Shown: positions 56,897 to 63,022 of the stretch, in pieces
How positions within the stretch are numbered: the first letter of the stretch is position 1
How the letters are laid out: the number at the start of each line of letters is the position of its first letter
NCBI RefSeq assembly: GCF_028714215.1
Contig: NZ_JAQTMS010000006.1
Span: 81,127-145,126, forward strand
DNA: 64,000 nt
Reading direction: 5' to 3'
Source of the DNA: Rhodoferax sp.
Lineage (GTDB): Bacteria; Pseudomonadota; Gammaproteobacteria; Burkholderiales; Burkholderiaceae_C
Notes under the pieces: generated by a model
What the model was told of the DNA's origin: nothing
Databases searched by the model: none
Seen by the model: only the letters and a program-made list of their open reading frames with translations
Translations under genes and position numbers: made by a program

Positions 56897-57728
56897 TGAA
56901 GCGCATACTGTGCCAGCAGAGCCATTGCTTGCTCGTCGCAACTGCCTGCAAGATCTGCCGGCCGGGCACCATGCCGGGTTGATGCTCGACAAATACCTCA
57001 GGTCCGCATCTGAGAAAGACGCCGCCACGCGGCTGCACGATGCCGCCGTCCTCGCGGTGGCGCAAACCAGCGAAGCCTACGCGTTGGCCTTCGCGCGTTG
57101 GCAAACGGCTTACGGCGCATGCTATCCAACCGGTCAAACCCGGCGCGCCATCATTACCACCCAAGACCGTCTCGCCATCGGTCTCGGCAACGCCAGTCCG
57201 TTCGAGGTGGGTCTGACGTTGGACCACACCTACGGCCTGCCTTTCTTGCCCGGCTCCGCGCTCAAAGGCCTGGCCGCCGCGCATGCCAGCCAGGCATGGG
57301 GAGTGAACGAGGCGCGCTGGAAAGAAAAGACCGGCGAATACCATCGCTTCGTTTTTGGCGATACGGCGCAGGCCGGCTGCATCGACTTTTTTGACGCCTG
57401 GATCCGCCCCGAGAGCGTCAACGGCACAACCCTGGTGCCCGACGTCACCACACCGCACCACAGCGCCTACTACTCGGCCAATGATCAGGATCAAATACCG
57501 GCTGCCGACTGGGACAGCCCGGTGCCAGTGTCATTTCTGACCGTGAACAAAGGGGTCAAATTCGAGCTGGTGCTGGGCTGCGATCTGCTTGCCGAGAGCC
57601 CTGCCGAGCGCGACACCATCTGCGGTTGGCTCAAATTGGTCTCGGAATTGCTGTGTGAAGCGTTGAAACACCGGGGCCTGGGCGGCAAGACCAGTTCCGG
57701 CTACGGTATGGTTGAACTAAAATATTGA
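56889..57728 (+). CDS. cmr6: Type III-B RAMP protein Cmr6
   Basis: The 279-residue Cas7-like RAMP caps the filament with Cmr1. Key segments are IGLGNASPFEVGLTLDHTYG, LPFLPGSALKGLAAAHA (GSxxKG motif), then GDTAQAGCIDFFDAW, and the C-terminal LKHRGLGGKTSSGYGMVELK (glycine-rich loop). All six Cmr subunits are therefore present and intact in the order 1 to 6. The stop overlaps the palindrome ahead of the toxin-antitoxin pair. Confidence 0.93.
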   Translation: MPDEAHTVPAEPLLARRNCLQDLPAGHHAGLMLDKYLRSASEKDAATRLHDAAVLAVAQTSEAYALAFARWQTAYGACYPTGQTRRAIITTQDRLAIGLGNASPFEVGLTLDHTYGLPFLPGSALKGLAAAHASQAWGVNEARWKEKTGEYHRFVFGDTAQAGCIDFFDAWIRPESVNGTTLVPDVTTPHHSAYYSANDQDQIPAADWDSPVPVSFLTVNKGVKFELVLGCDLLAESPAERDTICGWLKLVSELLCEALKHRGLGGKTSSGYGMVELKY

Positions 57729-57736
57729 TATCAATA
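57723..57736. promoter_or_regulatory. 14-bp palindrome, candidate autoregulatory operator of the toxin-antitoxin pair
   Basis: TATTGATATCAATA is a perfect 14-bp palindrome that includes the stop codon of cmr6 and lies 16 bases before the antitoxin ATG. It sits in an AT-rich island of about 35 bases within GC-rich coding sequence. Antitoxins of the MazE/RHH type usually bind such sites to repress their own operon, so an internal promoter here is likely. Confidence 0.6.
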
Positions 57737-57752
57737 CTTAGTGAGAATTACC

Positions 57753-58064
57753 ATGCAAGTCATGCTCCATCTTCCCGAAGCAGTGGCCCAGCGCTTCCGT
57801 GCCGCTGTCCCCGCGCGCAGCCGCAGTGCCTTTGTGGCCGAGTTGCTCGAACAGGCGCTGCCCGATGTGGATGCGCAAATGGAAGCGGCGGCGCATCGGG
57901 TGCAAGCCGATGACGATCAGCGCGGCGAAACCGGCGCCGATTGGGACGCCACCCTACTGGATGGGCTGGACCCGGAAGAATCGTTTGATCCTGCCCGGCT
58001 CAAAGCGCTGGTGCAGGCGGGTCGGGCCAAACCTAAAGCGTCCCGCGGCATGGCGAAGAAATGA
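57753..58064 (+). CDS. Antitoxin of a MazF-type toxin-antitoxin pair (ribbon-helix-helix-like)
   Basis: The 103-residue protein starts MQVMLHLPEAVAQRFRAAVP, a ribbon-helix-helix-like DNA-binding N-terminus (short beta strand, then helices with ARSRSAFVAELLEQAL). The C-terminal half is acidic and Ala/Asp-rich (QADDDQRGETGADWDATLLD), fit to wrap a toxin, and ends in a basic tail. The ATG at 57753 is preferred to a GTG four codons upstream. It overlaps the toxin by four bases, the standard layout. The antitoxin call rests mainly on context and N-terminal pattern. Confidence 0.75.
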   Translation: MQVMLHLPEAVAQRFRAAVPARSRSAFVAELLEQALPDVDAQMEAAAHRVQADDDQRGETGADWDATLLDGLDPEESFDPARLKALVQAGRAKPKASRGMAKK

Positions 58065-58372
58065 ATCGCGGCGACCTTTACTGGGCCAGGCTGGACCCCA
58101 CCGTGGGCGCGGAATTGCAAAAAACCCGGCCTGTTGTTGTGCTCACCATCAACGCGTTCAACCGGGCGCGCAAAACCGTGATCGTTGTCCCTCTGTCAAG
58201 CTCGGCACGCAATGAGCCGCCGCTCAACGTGGCGCTGACCGGCGGCTCGGTCGCCCGCTGCGATCAACTGCGTACCCTGGACAAGTCGCGCTTGACCCGG
58301 CGCATCGGCACTTTGGCTGCGGCCGACCTGTTGGCCATCGAAGATGGAGTACGCAAGGTGCTGGGGCTCTGA
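58061..58372 (+). CDS. MazF/PemK-family endoribonuclease toxin
   Basis: The 103-residue protein is a MazF-type toxin: NRGDLYWARLDPTVGAELQK then TRPVVVLTINAFNRARKTVI (the RGD/YW start and KTRPVVV motif), VVPLSSSARN, and CDQLRTLDKSRLTRRIGTLA. MazF toxins cut mRNA at short sequences. The catalytic Arg (in KTRPVVV) and Thr/Ser (VPLSSS) positions are present. It ends 35 bases before the CARF-like membrane protein gene. Its position inside the CRISPR operon, not at its edge, is notable. Confidence 0.9.
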   Translation: MNRGDLYWARLDPTVGAELQKTRPVVVLTINAFNRARKTVIVVPLSSSARNEPPLNVALTGGSVARCDQLRTLDKSRLTRRIGTLAAADLLAIEDGVRKVLGL

Positions 58373-58407
58373 GACCGCCAACGAACCTGCAAATCAGGAG
58401 GATTGCC

Positions 58408-59598
58408 ATGAACCGGAAACTGCCGCTGATATTGCAACAGCTTTTGCCCGCCGTCCTGGCGCTGCTGCTGGTGAACTGGTGCGCCAACGCGCTCAAGGGC
58501 GATGCTTTCGTGCCGGGCTCTACGTTTCTGTTTTACCTTGACCCGCTGCTCGCCGCGTTGGGCTTGGTTTGCCCGGCGTTCATCAAGTCGCTGCTTCCAT
58601 TCCTCTTGTTGCCGTGGGCCGTCTGGTGGATCGCCAGCACCAGCAAGCCCTTTTGGCAGCGCGTCACCTGGGCCAAGAAAACGGCGATATTGGCCTTTGC
58701 CATGTTGCTGAGCATTCTGGTCGATGGACTCAAGGGCGAACTGTTCAGCGAATCGAGCAGCGGGTCTTTTCTGGGCTGGCTCAACGGTTCGCTGCATGCC
58801 ATGAATCTGGACGATCACCTCGCAGGCATGAAGCTGGCAATGCTTGTGGCAGCGCTGACCTGGCTCGCGTGGTTTTTGCGCCGGGAAATCGTCAACCCAT
58901 TGCCGATTCATATCCTGGTGCCGCAAGGTGCTGCCAATCCGCATCGTTGTTTGATAACGGTCATTTCACCCAATGGGGCCAACTGGTCACCCGGTGCACC
59001 GCCGATACCGCCCGGCGGACGCGCCGGATTTGCTCTACTGGCAGGTGGAGTATCAATCAACGGCTCACCCATTGAGCTACCGCATCCCGATCCAACCCGA
59101 TGGGAGGATGCACGTAAAAACATCGAGACATTGGACGCGCACATGGCGACCAGAGGACTTTGGAAATGGATGATGTTGTTGCGTGCCATTTATCCGCATC
59201 TGGACAAGGACACGTTGAAGCAAATTGTCTTGCTGGGCTCTCCAGGGGAAAAGGGATCGTTCCGCGACAGAGAAGATGCGAGGTCGTTAATACAACGCGT
59301 AGTCGGGTCGACAGTGAAGGTGATTATCTATCCCGATGCCGTTGAATTCGAAGTGTTCGAAGCATTTCACGCCGTCCTTGACCAACAGATCACGGAATTG
59401 CGAGCGAAAAGATTCCCGGGCCGTGACGACATCATGATAGACACCAGTGCCGGGCAAAAGACTGCCAGCATTGCCGCAGCCATGTTCACCCTTCACGACG
59501 ACGCTAGTTTCCAGTACGTTGACACCAATGGCTCCATTGCAGCCGGAACCAACGAGATCGCCTACCAATTGCGTTACCACGACGCATCGGTGATTTGA
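58408..59598 (+). CDS. Multi-pass membrane protein with C-terminal CARF-like domain (candidate cyclic-oligoadenylate effector)
   Basis: The 396-residue protein has an N-terminal membrane part with about five hydrophobic segments: ~7-27 (ILQQLLPAVLALLLVNW), ~40-55, ~58-77 (IKSLLPFLLLPWAVWWI), ~92-106 and ~141-157 (MKLAMLVAALTWLAWFL). The remaining ~230 residues are soluble. Their C-terminal segment DIMIDTSAGQKTASIAAAMF (342-361) has the [D]xTxGxK-type motif of CARF domains, followed by SFQYVDTNG. VKVIIYPD and KQIVLLGSPG fit Rossmann-like strands. I read it as a membrane-anchored CARF effector activated by Cas10-made cyclic oligoadenylate. Known membrane CARF effectors such as Cam1 are smaller with one helix. 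A strong AGGAGG site precedes the ATG. One base separates it from the Csx3-like gene. Confidence 0.75.
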   Translation: MNRKLPLILQQLLPAVLALLLVNWCANALKGDAFVPGSTFLFYLDPLLAALGLVCPAFIKSLLPFLLLPWAVWWIASTSKPFWQRVTWAKKTAILAFAMLLSILVDGLKGELFSESSSGSFLGWLNGSLHAMNLDDHLAGMKLAMLVAALTWLAWFLRREIVNPLPIHILVPQGAANPHRCLITVISPNGANWSPGAPPIPPGGRAGFALLAGGVSINGSPIELPHPDPTRWEDARKNIETLDAHMATRGLWKWMMLLRAIYPHLDKDTLKQIVLLGSPGEKGSFRDREDARSLIQRVVGSTVKVIIYPDAVEFEVFEAFHAVLDQQITELRAKRFPGRDDIMIDTSAGQKTASIAAAMFTLHDDASFQYVDTNGSIAAGTNEIAYQLRYHDASVI

Positions 59599-59599
59599 A

Positions 59600-59854
59600 A
59601 TGAATCCAACCGCCGCCATTTGCATCGACCTCTCCACCCTCTACCAGGGAACGGCCAAACTGGCTGACCTGCCGAGCTACGAGTCGCAGGCGCGAGCGCT
59701 GGCCGGCGAGGGCCGCGACCTGGTGCTGACCGGCGCCGCCCCGGTGTGGCTGTACCTGCGCATTGCGCATGCGCTGCACGGCAAGGCGCGCAGCCTGAGC
59801 TATCGCTCGCCGGTCACTGGCGACGTGCCGGTGTTCAACCACAGTCCGTACTGA
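59600..59854 (+). CDS. csx3: Csx3-like protein (candidate ring nuclease), short
   Basis: The 84-residue protein resembles Csx3 (Crn3): EGRDLVLTGAAPVWLYLRIA, then HALHGKARSLSY and VTGDVPVFNHSPY fit the Csx3 pattern 'G..VvltGr.PiWly..iaH...h' and 'DPrlggaVVv.sH'. Csx3 degrades cyclic tetra-adenylate in a cooperative metal-dependent reaction. It is shorter than typical stand-alone Csx3 (~110 residues). The usual aspartate of the DPRLG turn is replaced by Ser in YRSPVTGD, so activity is uncertain. It starts one base after the CARF gene stop, implying balanced expression with its presumed effector. Confidence 0.72.
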   Translation: MNPTAAICIDLSTLYQGTAKLADLPSYESQARALAGEGRDLVLTGAAPVWLYLRIAHALHGKARSLSYRSPVTGDVPVFNHSPY

Positions 59855-59877
59855 GACGTCCATCCGTCCGCAAGGCC

Positions 59878-62637
59878 ATGGCCCGAACGCCGCAACACCA
59901 AGCCGTCGACCTGCCGGCGTTGCCCGGGGCGACCGGCTCGCCAGCCAGTCCGTCGCCCAGCCCGCAAGGCGACCTGCATTGGCATGAACTGCGTGTGGAG
60001 CTGCTCAACACGCGCGTCCACGCCGCCACGCGCGAACCCATGCCTGCCGTGTGGGAGGCCATCATCAAGGGCGTGCAGCAAGGCCTGCGCGAGGCCGGCC
60101 AAGCGGCGCAGCCTCGGGTGCTGGTGCGCCCCGACCCGCCGGCCCAAAGGCAGCAGGGCAGCGCGGCGCCGCAAGCCGAGGCCTCGCAACGCCTGGGTGC
60201 GCGCCAGCGTGCGGTGTTTTTGTTGTTTGGCGCCGATAGCGCACAGGCGCGGGCCTGGAGCGACGCGTTGACCACGTACCTGGCCGGGGGTGAGCGCAAC
60301 TTCAGTCTGACCGCGCCACTGGTCCTACAGGCCGTGCATTTCACGCCGCCGCCCTTGCCGCAGTCTGCCGACATTGGGCTCGACTTCTACACGCCGCTGC
60401 CGTTCAAGGCGCAAGACAATGCACGGCGCACCAGCATCACACCGGCACAGTTCGGGGTGGCGCTGTTGACGCGCGTTGAGCGCTTGTGGGGCATCAAGAC
60501 ACCCACGCCTGATACCAGCGGGCTCAAACTGTTGCCGTGGGCCTGGCGCCATCAACGCTTGACGCACCGCTCCAAGTCCGAGGCCGGTACCACGCAGTGG
60601 CTGGACGGCTGTGTCGGCACGCTGGTCCTGAAAGACGGCTGGCAGCCGCTGTGGCGCTGGATTGCGCTGGCCCAAGCGATTGGCGCGGGCGGGCAACTTG
60701 GCTTTGCCATGGGCCACTGCCGCGTGCTGGCGCCGGCCCCACCCATGCTGGGCCAGCCCTGCTCGCCCGAGGCGCTGACCGATGCGCTGGAACAGGTGCT
60801 GGCGCGCCATGACGATGCACTGGCCGAACTCTCGGCCGAGAGCCAGATCCCGTTTGACGCCCCCGGCTTCGTGCGCCAGTTGGCGCAGCGCCTTGAGCCC
60901 GCTCCGGCACCCTTGTGGCAGCCGCGCCCGCATGCCGCCTTTCGCATTGTCAAGCCCGATGGCAGCCAGCGCCAGATCGAAAAACTGGGCCTGAGCGAGC
61001 TGGTCGTGCAGTACGCGCTGCTCGATGCCTGCGCCCCGGTGTTCGAGCGCATGTTCGAGCCGCAAAGCTATGGCTATCGGCCAGGGCGTTCGCGCCAGCA
61101 GGCGGCGCAGGCCATCGAGGCGGCGATTGCGCAAGGTTATGGCTGGGTGCTGGAGTCCGACGTGGACGACTTCTTCCCGTCCGTCAGTCACGCCTTGCTG
61201 GAAGAGCGCCTGCGCGCCGAACTGCCGCAAGCCGACGGCCCTGCCATCGACCTCATCATGGCTTGCGTGCGCACCGGCTACGAATTGCAAGGCAGCGTAC
61301 AGCCGCGCAGCCGGGGCTTGGCGCAGGGCGCGCCGCTGTCGCCGCTGTTGGCCAATCTGGTGCTTGATCGCTTTGACGAACGCTTTGCGCCGGGGACCGA
61401 CGCGTTGCCACCGGTGCGTCTGGTGCGCTACGCCGACGACTTTGTGCTGCTGGCGCGCGGCGAAGACGACGCGCGCTCCGCCGAAACCGTTGTGAACCAG
61501 GCGCTGGCCGAACTGGGCTTGCGCACCAGCTCGGCAAAGACGGCCATCCGCCAAGTGACGGAGGGCTTCGAGTTCCTGGGCATGCGTTTTGGCAGCCAGG
61601 GCCAGGCGCCCAGTCAGGCCGAGCTGCACATGCCCGAGAACAAGCCCCTGTATGTGACCGAGCCGGGCGCCTACCTGGGCCTCAGCGGCGAAGCGCTGGA
61701 GGTCCGCCTGCGCGGCAAGCTGCTGCTGACACGCCCGACCGCGCGCATCAGCGAGGTGGTGTTGCTGGCGCCAGCCAGCCTGTCGAGCCTGCTGCTGGCG
61801 CGCTTGCAGGAGCGCGGCATCTGCGTCACCCTGGGGCACCGTGGTGGCCGGCACATGGGTTGCGTGGCGCCCGATTCGCGCACCTTTCTGGCCCGCAGCC
61901 ACCGCCAGGCGCACAGCTACGAGCGCATGGGCGACGATGTGCAACTCGCGCTGGCGCGCGAGATTGCCGCCGCCAAGGTGCGTAACCAGGCGGCCTTGCT
62001 GAGCCAGCGTTTCGCCGCCGGCGACGCCGAGCTGATCGCCCGGCTGGAGCAGTTGGCGGCCGGCATTGAGGCCGCGCCAGACCGCGGCGGCATTCGCGGC
62101 CTGGAGGGGCAGGCCGCGCAAAAGTTCTTTGCTCGGCTGGCGCAGGACATTGCCGACCCGGCCTTCGCCTGGAGCAAGCGCCTCAAGGGCCACGCACCGG
62201 GCGAAGAGCCCGACCGCATCAACGCCATGCTCAATTTTGGTTACTTCTTGCTCTACAGCCGGATCAACGCCGGGTTGCGCGCCCAGGGGCTCAACCCCTA
62301 CCTGGGTTTTCTGCACGAAACCGGTGACCGCTTTGAAACCCTGGTGGCCGACATGCAAGAGCTGTTCCGACCGCATGTGGACCGCCTGGTGGTGCGTCTG
62401 GTCAACCTCAAGGTACTGCGCGCCGAGCACTTCGAGGCGCACGCCGGGCGCGGCATGCGCTTTGGCCGCGAGGGCATGAAACTCTTCGTCCAGCACTTTG
62501 AGAGCGAGTTGCTGCGCCGCCCTAAAAACGGCGGCATGAACCTGGCGGATGCGCTCAATGCCCAGGCCCAGAGTCTGCGCGGCTGGCTGTGCGATGGCCA
62601 ACCGCTTGCGTTGTTCAAACTGGGGCGCGACGGATGA
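59878..62637 (+). CDS. cas6-RT-cas1: Cas6-reverse transcriptase-Cas1 fusion protein
   Basis: The 919-residue fusion has three parts. Residues ~1-290 are a Cas6-like RAMP region ending in a glycine-rich loop (IGAGGQLGFAMGHCRV, ~residue 275), for crRNA processing. Residues ~310-600 are a reverse transcriptase with GYRPGRSRQQAAQAIEAAIA, YGWVLESDVDDFFPSVSH, GLAQGAPLSPLLANLVLDRF and the catalytic YADD in LVRYADDFVLLARG (~517). Residues ~610-919 are Cas1, with EGQAAQKFFARL (catalytic Glu region ~741) and LGFLHETGDRFETLVADMQE (His ~813, then an acidic residue). Marinomonas-type fusions acquire spacers from RNA. The ATG at 59878 has AAGG just upstream; it overlaps cas2 by 4 bases. Confidence 0.95.
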   Translation: MARTPQHQAVDLPALPGATGSPASPSPSPQGDLHWHELRVELLNTRVHAATREPMPAVWEAIIKGVQQGLREAGQAAQPRVLVRPDPPAQRQQGSAAPQAEASQRLGARQRAVFLLFGADSAQARAWSDALTTYLAGGERNFSLTAPLVLQAVHFTPPPLPQSADIGLDFYTPLPFKAQDNARRTSITPAQFGVALLTRVERLWGIKTPTPDTSGLKLLPWAWRHQRLTHRSKSEAGTTQWLDGCVGTLVLKDGWQPLWRWIALAQAIGAGGQLGFAMGHCRVLAPAPPMLGQPCSPEALTDALEQVLARHDDALAELSAESQIPFDAPGFVRQLAQRLEPAPAPLWQPRPHAAFRIVKPDGSQRQIEKLGLSELVVQYALLDACAPVFERMFEPQSYGYRPGRSRQQAAQAIEAAIAQGYGWVLESDVDDFFPSVSHALLEERLRAELPQADGPAIDLIMACVRTGYELQGSVQPRSRGLAQGAPLSPLLANLVLDRFDERFAPGTDALPPVRLVRYADDFVLLARGEDDARSAETVVNQALAELGLRTSSAKTAIRQVTEGFEFLGMRFGSQGQAPSQAELHMPENKPLYVTEPGAYLGLSGEALEVRLRGKLLLTRPTARISEVVLLAPASLSSLLLARLQERGICVTLGHRGGRHMGCVAPDSRTFLARSHRQAHSYERMGDDVQLALAREIAAAKVRNQAALLSQRFAAGDAELIARLEQLAAGIEAAPDRGGIRGLEGQAAQKFFARLAQDIADPAFAWSKRLKGHAPGEEPDRINAMLNFGYFLLYSRINAGLRAQGLNPYLGFLHETGDRFETLVADMQELFRPHVDRLVVRLVNLKVLRAEHFEAHAGRGMRFGREGMKLFVQHFESELLRRPKNGGMNLADALNAQAQSLRGWLCDGQPLALFKLGRDG

Positions 62638-62915
62638 GCGCCGCCGGCGAGTACGCCATCGTCTACGACCTGAGCGATGATCGGGAACGGACGCGGGTTG
62701 ACAAAACCCTGCTGGGCTATGGCATGCGGGTGCAGAAAAGCGTGTTCGAGGCCCAACTCAGCAAGGCCCGGCTGGCCCGCTTGCAAGCGGCTTTGGAAGC
62801 CCTGAAGCTCGAAACCGGCTACGTGCGGGTGTACCGCCTGCTGGCCGGGAAAAAACCGGTGGACATTGGCCCCGCGCCACCCGACCCGGACGCCGAAGTG
62901 GCATGGATCGTATGA
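62634..62915 (+). CDS. cas2: CRISPR-associated endonuclease/adaptation protein Cas2
   Basis: The 93-residue protein has the ferredoxin-like Cas2 fold with the metal-binding Asp in YAIVYDLSDDRERTRVDKTL, GYGMRVQKSVFEAQLS and a C-terminal strand YVRVYRLLAGKKPVDIG. It forms the adaptation complex with Cas1. The ATG at 62634 overlaps the Cas6-RT-Cas1 stop. A longer in-frame extension to 62589 would overlap Cas1 further and is not needed. Confidence 0.95.
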   Translation: MSAAGEYAIVYDLSDDRERTRVDKTLLGYGMRVQKSVFEAQLSKARLARLQAALEALKLETGYVRVYRLLAGKKPVDIGPAPPDPDAEVAWIV

Positions 62916-62918
62916 AGC

Positions 62919-62981
62919 ATTGGGAACCTCCATTTTTCGGCAGTGGACAAGCTGTGCAGCGCCAGAGGTTCCCAATTTTTT
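62919..62981 (+). terminator. Large hairpin with T-run between cas2 and the CRISPR array
   Basis: ATTGGGAACCTC (62919-62930) is perfectly complementary to GAGGTTCCCAAT (62965-62976), followed by a run of five T. The loop is 34 bases long. It begins 3 bases after the cas2 stop. It could terminate the cas operon transcript, or form a structured part of the array leader. The long loop is unusual for a simple terminator. Confidence 0.6.
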
Positions 62982-63022
62982 GCCCGCCAGGCCGCATGTA
63001 TACTGGCTCGGCGCATGTCGCT
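62982..63022 (+). promoter_or_regulatory. CRISPR leader with possible promoter -10 element
   Basis: The bases between the hairpin and the first repeat contain TATACT at 62999-63004, a good -10 element. The T-run of the hairpin lies 17 bases before it as a weak -35. A start near 63011 would place transcription about 12 bases before the first repeat. The leader as a whole (62916-63022) is short, about 107 bases. Confidence 0.45.

Noticed and set aside
59746..59877. A longer start for the Cas6-RT-Cas1 protein
   Set aside because: It would overlap the Csx3-like gene by over 100 bases and adds no conserved residues. The ATG at 59878 is well placed.
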